Assembly: GCF_001949145.1 (NCBI RefSeq)
Contig: NW_019091364.1
Span: forward strand, 1,166,290 to 1,230,289
Reading direction: 5' to 3'
Length of the DNA stretch: 64,000 nucleotides
Source of the DNA: Acanthaster planci
Taxonomy: Eukaryota > Echinodermata > Asteroidea > Valvatida > Acanthasteridae
The first letter of the stretch is position 1, and each line of letters starts with the position of its first letter. A program made the translations under genes and the position numbers. Shown piece after piece: positions 12,701 through 27,700 of the stretch. The notes under the pieces were generated by a model. The model was not told where the DNA came from. It worked only from the letters and a program-made list of their open reading frames with translations, and made no database searches.

Positions 12701-15700
12701 TATGGACAGTATGCCACTTTGTGGTGCACTAAAACTATCCTATACGTCACTTCAAGGTGAAAGCGACAAAGTATAAATTCTGACTAATTACAACCCCCCA
12801 TACATGTAAGTGTACATGTACGTCCCATCTAAAAATGGAAAAGACAGTCTCCATGATTGTCCCGAATTCCACCAACACAATGTGAATTCATTCACCCTCT
12901 TTTTCACTTTAATGTACAGATCCATACCTTAACATTCCGAAGATATAAGTTCATGCACAAACGATGCCCATCTAAAAGATAGTCATCACTGGAGGTCTAC
13001 AATTAACCTATATCTATGGCCAGGAGTACCAACTGTGTTCCTTTGCCTATTCTCTGAGGTGCTATTAAAACTCAATTGACACGTTTTGTTTTCCTGATCT
13101 GGCGTGGAAATCTTGCTCAGATTGCTGTACTCTGCTGCTAAACCCTGGTCAAAGTCTAATATGCATGAACGCTTATGCTGTATTTATTCTTCTGTAAGCC
13201 GGCACTGCATTTCCATGTTAGGGCGTAAAGTGGGTTCCCACTTACTATTAAGAGCCAATTTCAACGTTGAGATGTGGAGTCCAGCCCACTGGAACTACCA
13301 CTTAAAAGACAGCTTCTACAAGAATGATTAGAAAGGCTGTATCATCTGTGCAAGGTATACATTCCAAGGATGTTACACCGCAAAAAGTCAACAGTAATCA
13401 ACAGGTACCTGTACAATGTTCAGTAACACTTTACTTCAAAAGTGTTACAATATCGTGTTTATTGTAGTCTATACTCAGAGACTAGGTGCTTGGTATGGTT
13501 GGTGCATCAGGCACAAGATTTATTATTATGTCCTCTTCTCGTTATCGTGATTACAGTAGGTATACAAATATAAAGATTACAATATCGAGTGTGCCTCAAA
13601 ATAGAATAACCTTCCGTTTAAACATCTACAAGCTTTGCAATGAAGTAATCTGCATTATTGCATGAAGGACTGACCATCGTTTAAGGAGGAATTTGACAAA
13701 CGTTCAAAAACTGCATTAATTTCTGCATGTTTCCATGAGTTGTGGTTCTGTAAACATCATTCCCATTGGGGGCATTGTACCTGCAAACTGGTACAAGGTC
13801 AACTTGCCGGCATGGGCCAAGTATTGGATCAGGGAGTATAGGTTTTCCAAGAGGGAAGTTTAGTGTCAAGACAATTGTGTTTTGTGATTTATCATCCGAC
13901 TGATTCAGGCCGACCTGTATCTAACTCCTCTACATCTCTCCCTATTCTCAAATTTGGGGGGGGGTGTTACACAGCTCATCTCAAGTGGCTTATCCACGCT
14001 CCTCTGCCAAGTGTGTACACTGGCCTAGTTCTGAGGTGCAAAGAAGGGGGGACTCAGTGTGTGTACCAGTGTTCCCTTAACAGGGCCATAAATGCACCCC
14101 TTTGAATGGGGAAAAAAAAAAAAACCAACTGGGTCATGCAAACACACACACACAGAAAAATTGGGTAATATCCCCACATTGATCTGATTACTGGGGTGTG
14201 ACGAGAGAGCGAGGGGGGGAGGGAGGGAAGATTACGCACACAGACCCACCACTCCAGGCCACGTGGTGGTGCAGCTCACGCGACTGGAAACTTACACCAC
14301 AGCCAAAATGGGTTAAAATGCTATGCATGGAACAGAAGGGTAAGGACAGAGAGAATAGAAAGACATCACGCTGGGTTGAATGGTGCAATGCCTGCACCGG
14401 TAAATTAACCTTCAATACTTCGATCATTATGTTTATGCTGGCCCAGTTTTTTTTTTTTTTTTTTTGACTAGGAATCTGGATCCCTCTTGTTGCTTTGTTT
14501 TTATTGGGCTTAGGTATTTCTACAAGTGAACGTGTCATGACCGCACCTATTGTTATTACGCGTCGTATAACAAAACTCTAATAAATCAATACGTACATGT
14601 ACAAAGGTACACACATGGAGAAATGGGTTAAGCCACAACATCGTCAAAGCCCAATCATATACATCAACCCACTTATGACAAGGGTTGATGCACGAATGCC
14701 AAATATTCATGGCTACCTGTGAATGCCCTTGAATTTGGGACATTATATGTATGTAGGTCAGTTTAGCAAGAGTTTACCACTGTCATAAGGGAAAATACTG
14801 TGGTTCATTAAAGAGATACAACCAAACAAAGAAGTGGCCAACCAATCCCACAGAAACAATCACCATGAAAGAAAAATCTCAACAAAATGATAATTTTCCA
14901 CCAAATATTCGTTAAATATTTTTGTGCCTTAAAACAATGAGTGCTTGATCTCCTTTCTCTTGTCAAAAGTATTCACATATATCAGCATGATTCAGCAATG
15001 ACCGGCAAATGTACCCCACATTTGCCATTCAATTGTGCCCAAGTTTCGTTTCAGACACGTGTTAAAGTAAAGATCGTGAAAATGTGCTATTTCCAAAATC
15101 AAACTCGTGAGTGATCATGATGACTTTGCCTTATCTATTATGGACATTTCCAGCTGTTTTTGTGTTTCTGATCGTTCTTTTCCTAATCCAGTGTATGAAA
15201 CGCAATGAAGCAAAATTTAAACAGACTGTGTACAGTTTTGTGCCTGGAATTAAGAACACAAGTAGCCCATACGATCACATCAATAATTCCCGATACTGAT
15301 AATTTAAGACAAGTGTATGGTAAATTTCCAAATGCTTATTGTGAAAAAAGTTATGAGCAACCATGAGAGTAGGTAAGCCTTTCTCGAAGCTAACATCAAA
15401 AGTTTACTTGGACAGATAACCACAATCACGGAGGTACATGTAGAATTCTGTCTCCATGCTACATTGTACACGTAAGTATACATTTACATGTACCAAGTTT
15501 ACATTGATACAAGAAAACAAGGTTTTTAGGTCTCTGGTCTCATTTCTGGTATTCCGGAGGACAGAGTGCTACTTTTGGGTTTTCCCACCAGAAGTTCAAA
15601 GAAGGCCCAATACGGCCACCACTGTGAAAGGGGAGGCAAGGTTCGTCCTTAAGCCTTGCGTGTACCTTCTCTGCCCCAGTAACCTCCATTATCTATTGTT

Positions 15701-18700
15701 GCCCGTATCCTTGCCAGCCATACCTGTGAGTGCGCCAGCCTTGCCCCGTTTGCCACGAATGGCTGATCATGCAACAAAAGTAAAGTGGGACTCCACGGTG
15801 ACCCAGCGAGCGCAAAGCCTGGCTTCTGACGTCAAAGTACTTCTGGTGCATCCTATTGTTGCGTCTGCTTTGGGAAAAAGCAGGGGCAACAACAATGCAG
15901 AGGACTGCTTTATAAACACTAAGCAAACCCGACACTGTTTTCAATAGTTGTGAATACTTGATACTCAGCAATCAACCTAATTGGGAACTGACAGTAATTG
16001 TTTTGTGCTATGCGTCAGCAGCCAATGGCGAGAAGTGTTTGAAGGTGAAACCTTGTTGGCGAAGTTGCAAGACTTAACAGGCAATCAATTCTCATGTGCT
16101 GTGATGTCTTACAGCTCAGGTGGTGTTTTACTTCCCTATCAATGTGAGACTTCCTTTTCAAAAACCATAAACAATGCAGAGCCCAGCCACTTAGTCACTA
16201 CACAGGACAGAATTTCCCCAAAGTGCAAGGAATATAAATTCGGATCCCTTTGGACGTTTGCCAGTGTTAGACTCTCATGATTTCAGGATAATTTTTTAGT
16301 CATCCAACCCTCTTCTTTGCAGTTTTAAGCATCAGTAACTCAACCTGTCACAGCAGATCAAGTACATGGATGCTGACTAGTGCGTCCATTCATATGAGAA
16401 TACTCATGTCACACTTTATGTAAGGATGTTTCATCATTGATTTCCACCACTTGTTATTCTTAGACCTGTAAAGATTAGGGGTAATTTTTTGGCACCATGA
16501 TGATTCACGTAACCTACATACATGTACATCACTCATTACACGGAACGTGTATGCTTGCATAACTTTATACTTCTGAACTCCCACTCTGCCCACTTTGTCA
16601 GGAGGCCGGGAAAAGGGAAAACAGGTCTAGTACGAATCCAACCCCGGCCTATCCAAGCCATTGGTCCATTTTGTGGACACTACCGAGCAACCACAGCAAA
16701 GTGGGCCTCCGTTTTATCACCTGTCTACTGAATCGTGATTCCAACCGAACTCCACAACTGAAAGCGCCCTCCATATCAAGTTCGGCTAGAGACCAGATCA
16801 AGCGAGAGAGAGGGGAAAAGTGGGGCATCAAGGCACGCCCCCCGGTTCCTGCCAGTGGCCTATTTCATGGGCATCCTTTGACAACAGTGAGCAAAATGGG
16901 CCAATGGTGAAGCTTAAAAAGAGCCCTACGTATGTGGGTGGTTGTCCTAGTGTGCAGTGGAGTGCAAATAAAGTTGGCGTGCCCACTATGAGTAGGCACC
17001 CCAATCAGGAAGGTATTTAAAGACCAGCTCGTCCTAAGCGCAGGTCACTCTGCCCAGTGCCGACAGATGAGCAACATCACTTGTGATAGCTTCGCCAATC
17101 AGAGCTGTGACAAAATTTCTCCGACTCTGTTCAGGTAGGTATGTGCGTGTGTGTGACGAGCAGGTGCCAACGTCCTGAGAAATAAAAAGACCGACAGCTT
17201 CCAATTCCATCCTTTGCAGCGTGCCACAAAGTTTCTTGTTTTTCTGGCTACAGGCTCGGCACAATTGTGTCTGGTTCGAAATTCAGCGACATCCATCATC
17301 GCTCCAACTCTGTTTACCGTCACTTATTCAATTACGTTGAATGTTCCTGAATGTTTTGCTTCAAGCAAACCCCAACTAACTCAGATCTCAGCTCCTTGCT
17401 CCGGTAACTCGCCAGTACCTCACATCCCATCCCTAGTCCTTTCCTCCCCTCTACAAAAAACAGGCAAACAAACAAACAAATTTCCTGCAATCATCAACTT
17501 CTAAATGGTCAATTTATCTTCTGCAGATGCGGTGCTGCGTCCAACTGCTTTGACTCGGGACAACGCCTGACAGCATCCATCATAACATTGCAAAGCCCAG
17601 ACGCAGGAAGAAACAAGGTAAGCAATACATGCATTACAGGAGAGCCAAAGTGGTTACAGTACTTGAGAAAAGCACAGGCTTAAAGTCAAAAAGAGGAAGA
17701 ATAGGAAGAATACAGTCAAGCAATGATTGAAAGTGGTTTTCTATCCCAAAATATGCCGAGTAGATCGTGGTAACGTTCTAATGTATCAATTTGATGGGAA
17801 AAAATAATTATGCTATTTTATTGTTTATACTACTCAAGCACTACCGAGAACCACCACATCATTTATTAGTTTGTTTCTCACATTTGATACGAGTTTGAGA
17901 CAAAAATTGCTGAAAATCAATCAAAAATGCAACAACCAGTGGTATATAAGTTAATCTAGAGGGTGTGCATCACAATCTGTCGGCATACCATGGCTTGATA
18001 TGTGTGCACCTACAAACCATCATGAATTTCATCAATTTGCCAGGTACTGAAGTTTTAGTGAACTTTCCACTCAGAGCAAATTAAGCTGCACAGTTCTTGT
18101 GAGAAAATTTTGGCATTCCTCTGTGCGAACAAGAAGACAAACATAGCTTAACAGCAACCGCATTAACCCCAAATATTTCAAATGTATGATTAGCTTTATG
18201 TGTACATCATTAAGGAACCAGTACAGCGGTTGTTTTTAGATGAGCCGGGAAAGTTTTGAGCAAATTTTAACCCATTCTGACATCTTAAGACAAGGCCGAC
18301 TGTTTCTGTAACAAGCAATGTATAAAACATGTTATGATCTAGTTCACTGCTAACTAGAGAACCCAGCACCCATACCCTCAAATGACGTACCGTAGGTGTG
18401 CCAGAGATGACACACACGCACTTGAGGTTCTGTCCTGCATGTACTTTCCATCTGGCAAATGCCGTTTAATTAAACAACGCACCGCAGATATGCACAACAA
18501 GCCAAGTGACGGTCATGCCCTAAATATAAGTCCTCATACCTCACCTATCCCGCAAATATGTACTGTACTGCAGTTTTTTTTTAAACTGGTTCCCCCGGGG
18601 GTTTATACAACTTGTCCTTATTACCTTAGGATAATTACATGCTATGCTGTGCCCAACAGGCATACAGATCTGTCTGACCTGTTTTTTTTCCTCCCTGGGG

Positions 18701-21700
18701 AAAGAGAACGGCAGACTATATAAGCTGGGTGGGGAGCTTTACTGGGGTAGTTCTTATGATGCCTGGGTAAGGACAGGATCGAAGGAATCTTTCGGCGCTG
18801 GTTGCCACTTTTTGTACATAGCGCTGGTCGCTATAGCGCTGGTCGCTACCCAGGCGCTGGATCGCCTGGAAACGGAAACACTCCGATTTGTCTATTTTTG
18901 TACACTACTGGTGCTGGCCCACCACTGCAGATTTTTTAAACAAATAATTCGCCACTCTTCAACATTAAACTGAGTGCTTATCTGCAACAATTCATCTCTG
19001 AAAAAATCAACTGTGTTAGGTAAGTTTCTACCCATTTTATTGGTTACCGAAGGAAACAACTAAAGCTAGATACGTCTTCACGCATTCTATGCAAAATAAA
19101 GAAAAACACGTAACACCCTTTTTAAACATTTAAGCTTAATGTGTAAACTAGATTTAACTGTTGCTACCCAATTAGTTTTCCATGTTGTTATTTAGCAAAT
19201 GCCTACTTAACCCAGCAAATAACAATCAAATGTGCTGGGTTTTGATCAGAAACAGGATTTTTGGTAAAAAAAAATTGTACAATTGTTTGACATTTCCTCA
19301 TAGTTATTGTTTTTTTTTCCTACTTCCGTTGAAAAGTCATGTCCTTCCAGTCTCTTAACACTGGGAAACTTGCCAAGAGAGTGGTTGAGTAGGAGTGCTC
19401 ACTTCTTAGAAAACTTTCCCAGACTTGGACATCAATTAAAAAAAAGAAAAAAAAAATGGATAGGTTTTTTCCCCCTCTTTCTCGTTTACTCGAATCAGAG
19501 GTACATTTGTTTGAGTTCCAATCACTGGATTGTGCATAACTACCCATGCAATGTTGCCAAACCTCAATCTCCCATTTTCGTGCTATGACAACACCAAGCT
19601 TGGCACAATCCTTTCTGTTGTTGTTTGGTAAGATCCTTGTTAAAAAGCTAGGGAATGAAAAAAAGATAACCAGGCCAAAAGGTCTATGACATGGAACTTT
19701 ATTGGAATTGGGCCACGCAATCTCCCCCTGGGCACGTCTCTAGTGTGAAGTGTTTCCGAAGACAGGCTTTCTGCCCCCCCCCTCCTTTCTTTCCTGGTCA
19801 TTCACTGAGGTACATTTACAGAGCCGCCATGAATGGAAGAAAAACCAACTTTGCCCAGAGGAGAAAACTACGAACAATATTTCGGTATGACAATGAGGGT
19901 TCGTAGCTGACTAAACCTAGCTTTTGACTCGCACGGTGAGGGAAATCTAACGTTGAATGTTGTTGAAAGGTACACTTGCAGGGTTAACCTATTGTGGCTA
20001 CAAAATGAAAGAAGAGAAATAAAAAAAAAACAATGTATGATCTTTTACTTTGTCCTGCCATATTTCTTCTGATAACTCTGAGTTATAGCAAGGTGCACAC
20101 ATTATTTTACACAATTAACTTCTGTTAAAAGCTCTGTTTGAGGTCCAGAACCAGAAAAAAAGTTTTTCTAGCCAATGACAAGTCAAAACCATGTCACACA
20201 GTAACTTCCATTAATAAATTAAGGGGTACAAGGAGGACAAGTACCGGTATTTGCCAGCAGAGAATCTACTGACTTCATGAAAATTAGTTTGTAGGTGAGC
20301 TGAACTTCGGAGCAAAGAGAAAACTGTTTTTTTAAGATACATGAACAGATGATGTAAGATGGAAAACCAAAACATCCTGTGACCCACAACTGGATGAAAC
20401 ATTGCTTTGTGAGGAGGGATTTTCTATATCTTCAATTTGCCAAGGCCGAGTCTATTTAGCTCTATTTCTTCCTGTTCTTACTCATAACCATTTGTAAAAA
20501 GGAACCAGAGTACCTGCATGTGTGTATGGCTTCAGCTTTGTACAATTCTCACACAGAGGTACAAACAAACACTGTGAATGGACCAGGTGCCTGCAAGTCT
20601 GCATAGCAGAGTTCCATGACCACACGACTACTGAACTCCAATCTGAATAACCTTGAGAGCTCGCTCCTTTGCCCTTTCAGTATGCTGGTATTCAGTTAAA
20701 TAGTTAGGGGTCCCAACAAGAGGACAAGGGGGAACCCCCAAAGAGGGACAGATCATGGCTTTGTTGTTACCACTTAAAGTGAAGTGGATCTACTAAGATG
20801 TACACGTGTAAGAAGTTTTGGAGATATCACAGCAGTATACATGTACAATAAACATGTACACATGCTCAAGTTTTATCCAAGACATTACCAAGAATTTTTA
20901 AATGAAAACAGCAGGATGATAATTCTGTTTATCCTACATGTAACTCCAAAAGCTGTAGGTTATGGTAAAATTGGCCAAAAAAGTACATGTATACATGTAC
21001 GGTATATATAGCACTTACATGTTCATGTATATATAGAATTGACTGTGGTGTCAAAATGGGGATGTGAACAATGCTAGCATTATAACCTACATGAGGTCCT
21101 TACTCCTGAAATATGGAAACAGGTGCATCAACTGGCATGCCTCTGATTGGTCTATTAGAGTCAGTGCCACTGATGCAGTGGGCTGAACTCAAACTGTCAG
21201 TGCCGTGTGCCAGTGGCCGGTTCCCGGTTGCTTGTGTCCCTGGTATCTTAACAATTACGATAGGGCACTCCTGGTTCCCAGCCAATTGTAGAGGTTATCA
21301 GATAAGGTTAGTGTTTTTCCTGCCGATCAGATATGTGCGGTTTTGGATATGGGGGTACCCTAATAGAAGCAGGGGCAGTAGTGGGACATGTGCTTCGGCT
21401 CAGGCATGCCAATCGGTGATGATAGGTTGACTGTTGAGTGTCACCTATCCAATAGATCAAAGGTACACTCCAAGTCACTGGAACCATTTAGCTTAAAAAT
21501 ATATACACACACACTTGTGTTATACACGCCAGTCATTTGGGTAATTGAGTCACCTACACACTCCCCCCCCCCCTTTTGGGAGGTTTAAAGAAAGAGGGCA
21601 GAAATGATACCCTCCTGACCCCCCTGGATGCCTGATAATGGGGAAGAGCCAACGCATGACCCAATTCAGCCTAGTCAATGATCTAGAAACACGAATCAAA

Positions 21701-24700
21701 GTGGCCAGGAACAAAGCCAGTGCAAAGAGGGGCACCAAATCAAAGAGTAATGGGGCCAAGTTGTAGGGTATAAATAGGGCTATGGGTGTCTTTCTAGAGC
21801 CACTGGTGTGTCAGAGGCTCTGCCTGGACACATGGGCTCCAGTACTCATAGGTACTAATGGTGCGCACACCAATCCTTCAGTCTGGGATACTATTTACAG
21901 TGCAGTGAAGTTACGAAGGCCTAGGATAATAGTGCAGCACACATGGGGTTAACTTGGTGCCAAGTTACTGTGCACAGCCAGCAGTCCAGAGTGACAACAC
22001 ATGTGAGTACACTAGTACAATGGGCTCAGTAGGTGCGGATAGCAAGGTGATGTACACACGCTAGTCAATGCCAGCACTCTATGCCTTGATACGCTACAAA
22101 CCAAACCAAGCATGGGGCTGACTATTTCAGAGCTGAATGTATTCCGGCCTGATTGAGCTCTTAGTTATTAAATTTCCACAGTAAGTTTCTACTATCTAAG
22201 TTGTTTATATACTGTACAACATGAGATTTTGAGAACTTTTGAGAACATGCCCCTGTGGCAAATGCAATTTGATGGTTAAACCTGTTTTTATGTGGGCAAT
22301 AGTGATACAAAGAACAAAAATTTAACTCATTTATGATAATCTCGCTTCAAAAACTTGAATCAATTTTTGTGTCTTTGGGTTCCTTTTCCTGCTTCGTTTC
22401 TGAAGTTGTGAAGGCATTGGTACTGAAGTTGAACTTGCATTGCACTTTTTGTCATCATGAAGAATGCCCGATTGTTTCAAGTGAGGAATGTTTACATGTA
22501 CATGTGCTTGTTGAAAACCGAAACACAATGTTATGTGTGAGTTTATGTAAAACCATCAAATCTACTGCTGATGGGCAGTTAATGAAGGATTATTTGTTAG
22601 ATCTGTTTGACATTACATAAGTTCGCTGACTCTTTGAGGATTTCCTAGGGTTAAGTAACTTTGGTGATCATTTTGCCTCCAAGTTTCTATGGTGAGTGTA
22701 ATTTAATTATCAACAGTTGACCAAACTTATGTATGCTGAGTATGTGTGTATGGCATGTGAGTGGCAGACAGTCTTAGTGTTTGAAGATTTGATTTCCCGT
22801 TTCTGAGCTATCCTGGGGTGACACAGACTCCCATGAGCAGGAAAACTGGGGAGAAATGAGGTTTGCCACAACATAGACTAAGACCCACCAACAACACAGA
22901 TTTGTATCTTCAGGATATCAACAGTAGTATACATTCATGACGGCCTACGTCATGGGAATACCGGCTGGCTTTACTCATTAGGAAGGAACTCCAATAAGGA
23001 TAAGCTGTGGTTTCCGACTCATTTTCTGACCTTGCTGAGACTGGAATGATGCCTAAAAATAAGAAGTGCAGATTGGATCTCTCAAGAAATTTTTGTGACT
23101 CTTTCTGGTCAATTAATGCTAAACCAATCAAATCTCATTAAAGAATTTACTGTGGTAAGGTTTTCGACAACATCAAACCCTCCCCTTCACTGAAATCTGA
23201 GAATACAGGAAGTGTTGCCTATCCTTGACACGATTTCACAGAGCCAAAGTGGGTGTACTTTTTCTCCTTGATCCAGTTTTGCTCCTTCCTTGAATTTGCA
23301 AACCTCTACCCACAGACTGTAAGCCTCCGTCCGCATTACACCAGTCATCTGGCAGTGTAACAAATACCAATGCAGTACAATGACAGGGAAGAATAAAAGA
23401 GAACGGTGGACAAAGGCGCAAGGCAAACATAAATAGGCTGGCTGTCTTGCCTGTTAGCTAGTCTTATTGCTGCTGGTACATGTGAATTCGGTAAAGTCCT
23501 TCATGGCAGTACTAAATTCACACTATCAAATGAGAGACCCATAAATCAAGGAGGCTGAATGCATGTGTCATCAATTAATGTTTACAAAAACCAACTTCCC
23601 TTTCTTTGGACATGTCATTGCTCAGCAGATAATCTAAAACACACAAGACTTACCTCCGAGGAAATCAACTACTTGACTGAAGAGACCATCAGACAGAGGA
23701 CGGCATCATGATTCTCACGGCCTGCCTGTGCGGCACAGCACTCTGTGCCATGTACTACCTCAAAGAACAATATGACTACACCATCCGTCGGATGCCTCCC
23801 GGCCCCCCTTCCATCCCCTTCATTGGCAACGCCCTCAGCCTGGACCCCAAGGCCCCCCACCTCTCCTTGCTGGAACTGGCCAAGAAATACGGTGACATCT
23901 TCAGCATCAAGCTGGGCTCCCAGCGGGTCGTGATCCTCAACACTTGTGATGTGATCAAGGAGGCCTACAAGGGACTAGACATTTCCCACCGGCCCAACAT
24001 CTACTGCATGGACGTGTTGGTTGGAGACAAAGGGTTCCTGACGTGTAATGACACCAACCAGTGGCGGCTGCACACAAGACTCTGTCGGAGTGCACTCCGG
24101 ATCATCAACAACAGCAGCCTGGGGGTGAAAATCAGCGAAGAGGCCGACTGCCTCATCAACAAAATCCTGGACTATCATGGCAAGCCATTCAACCCCTGCC
24201 AGGACCTGTACCTGGCTTCCCTCAATGTCCTCTGTAATATATCCTTTGGGGAGCGCTATTCACACACCGACCCCGAGCTCCATGACATCCTGGACTACTC
24301 GGCTGAAATCTTAAAGGTGATCTCCCCTGTCCATCCTGTCAACGCTCTGCCCTGGTTACGGCACTTCCCCAACAAGTGGTTCGAGCGGCTGATGAAGGCA
24401 AAGGAGCAGCGAGACAGACTACTGATGAGGAAATACGTTCAGCACGTGGCCACATACAAGGACGGCGAGATCAGGGACATGCTGGATGCAATGCTGGCCT
24501 CAGCCAAGCAAGCCGTGCAGGAGAAGGACGACAACTCCCTAAGCGTTTTGACACCCGAGCACATAATCATCAACATGTGGTTGATGTTTTTTGCAGGTAA
24601 GTCAAATGAAAACTGTCTCGTTTAGTTTAACGCTGGTCAGACAACTACCTTCAATGCAAGAGTGACAGAGGAGCAGTTTTAACAGATACCTAAGGCAGGC

Positions 24701-27700
24701 CCACCACCTGAAAAGACAAGTACATGTCAGCATGTTTCTTAAGGATATGCTGTGTATCAAATGATACATGTATGTGGTGCAGTAGTCAAGATCTTAACAG
24801 CACATTCAGTATTCTATCTTTTGTGTCAAAGTTTGATAGCAAGACTACATAAGTGCACTTTACCAGTGCCACTGATAACATTGTCTTCATATTAAACCTA
24901 CACTTACACAATAATGATGACAGAGTACAGGAAAAGAAAAATGCAGTACAAGTAGACGGAAAAGCACACGTTTTTTCCCCAAAAAGTTGTTACTGATGCA
25001 GATACATGAATGGGCAGAGTACACCCACACACAATGCTAATTAATAACAAATAGGCCTGTATCTAAATGTAAATCAGTTAAGCAAATAAACACAGACACA
25101 TAAAACCTGTTTACCACTTTTCAAGTCCAATAGCATCTGACACACAGATTCCATTGATTTTTGCTTACTGGTTACATCCTAGCAATACCCCAGTCTTCAG
25201 TCTTGCAAATTTGCATGGACAAACAAAATGCCATTAATTGTACCCATTTTTCCTGCATGTGCAGGTACTGACACTGTGGCCAATACTCTCCAATGGGGTC
25301 TGCTGTACATGGCAGCATTTCCCAAGAAACAGGCAAAGGTCCATGACCAGATTGAACAGGTACTTGGGAAAGATGGACTACTCACGCTCAACTGCCGAGC
25401 CAGGCTTCCTTACTTGGGTGAGTCAATTCACAGTTCTCTATGCCTTTGACTGTAACCCTCCGAGATACTTTTTTAAAAATCCAAGAGGAAATTCTGAAGG
25501 ATTCTGCTGAGATTGGCAGAGGTCGGAATCCCTCTAACTTTATGGGGCTTGATGACACTTGAAAGTTTGAAATACAAAGAATGTGGCACTGGGTTCCAAT
25601 ACTTTAAAGAATGTGAGGGATTTCAGACAAGGAGATTCCAAGCAAACAAAAATTCCCAGGTATTAAGGATCAAAACACTTAAGACCGAGCTGCCCAAAAA
25701 ATACTTAATATTTGTGATAACATGGACATTGCATGTAAGACGTAGCAAGCTTTAGCCAAGTTGATCAATATGACTCACAAATTATTGGCCGCAGTTGCGG
25801 CCGCACACAAAAACCTGTGAAAATAGTGTAGCCAGCTACCACATAGCTTTGTACAATGCGGTCGCAGCCACAGCGTGTAATTCGGACGCGGTCTCGACCT
25901 CTGCTGCATGCTGTGTTAGTACCCAACAGTGGCGCCCATTCCCTGATACTGATTCCACTTCACATAGCTACAGCACCATGACCATCTCAGAGAAAACCCT
26001 CCTAGTTTTGTCCAGCAGTACAACCCCTAGACCTATCTCCTTTTGTGATGAATGATTGGCCTGTGTACATAAAACTCATTTCACTGAGGAAACTACTCTT
26101 TATTTAATATTTCTTAATCCGACAAAGATGTAAGGCATGTTGAACTGAACCAACCAAAAAAAAAAGCCTTCCAACCTCAAGATTATTTTTAAAAAGGACA
26201 TTCACCAATTTTTTTTTTAATGTGCCCTTATGGCACCTGTATATTGATTTACAATAGCACAATCCATGAAAAAGAAACAGTGTTTGAAGGAAACAAAAAA
26301 CAAAATCCTAACAAAGAAAGTAAATGGACCTAGGCACAACTAGCAAACATTTTTATCTTGTCAATATTTTAACAGAAGCTACAGTCAATGAGATAATGCG
26401 TTTCAGCTCTTTGACGACGCTAGGGGTTCCCCATGCCGCAGCTGTGGACACCAAAGTTAGAGGCTACTACATCCCAAAAGGTGAAAATGCTTTCAACCGT
26501 CTTTGCATAGTTTCCTCGGGACATCAGTGACATCATTATGAAAATATAAGGAATACAGAGGCACCACAGTTCATTTCTAACTGTGAGTGTAAAGCTGTGT
26601 CCACATTGCTCAGCTGTGATTTGAAATTGAATGACTATGGGTGGTGTCAGCAGCCACTGTCATAGACTCACATGCAGTTTTAAGCCACAGCCAATTCATT
26701 ATGGACATGTATGGCCAAATCTGCACCCACTGAATTGGAAGAAGAATAGTCAAGTGACAGTCTGTCCAAAAGCTTACAATTCACATGTCAAATGACTAAT
26801 AATGGAATTTATTGGTGCATTTGATATTTCCTCAGTTGTAAACTTTCACATTTGATTTTTGACTCAGAAGTTACAGTGTAATTCTAATATTTGTAATGAA
26901 CATACATGTACATATATGTAATGGTCACATGAATGCATTGGAATCACACACTTGTAATATTATTACATCATTTTGATAATACTGCATCATGCTTGACTGA
27001 GAGTACAGCTTTTGATAATAGCCCCCTCTACTGACAGTGTGAATTCCTTGCCTATGGAGACCACTCATTGGCAGAAAGTTCTGGAATGTAAATTAGGAAC
27101 AGTGAATCCAAACATCTCACAAGAGGGCGCTATACTCAAAACCTAGTGCATGTAATACACGCTGACTTATTCACCAAGCTTACTTACATATATGTCAGTG
27201 ATCAACTCGGATACAAATTTAAACAAATTCTGTGTGTGTGTTTTTTTTTAATTGAACCAGGAACCCAAGTGATGGCCAACTTCTGGGCCGTACATCATGA
27301 CGAGACTGTCTGGGACCAGCCTCATGAGTTCATCCCCGAGCGCTTTCTGGACTCAGACGGGAACCTGCGAAACATGTCTGAGTTCCCTTACTTCATGCCC
27401 TTCTCCACTGGCCAGCGTAGCTGCATCGGTAAAGGGATGGCCAAGGCAGAGCTCTTCCTCCTCCTGGGCAAACTCCTGCACAAGTTTTGCTTCCAGCTGC
27501 CCGAGAATGCCAAGGCAGACCTGGAAGGGCTGGCCTCAGTGTCTCTCATCCCCAAGCCTTACCAGATCAGGGCTCTGGAGCGGGCCATGTACATATAGGA
27601 CACAGGTACTAAAAACACCTGTTGCTAATTAACTGAAGTCACATTCAGACCTCTGTGTCTCTGTATAGTGGCCCACTTTGCACTGTGGCCCTCCAAATGT

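Noticed and set aside
15456-15947. 163-codon frame within SMARCD intron 1
   Set aside because: No domain or codon pattern suggesting a gene, and a long opposite-strand frame also overlaps it.
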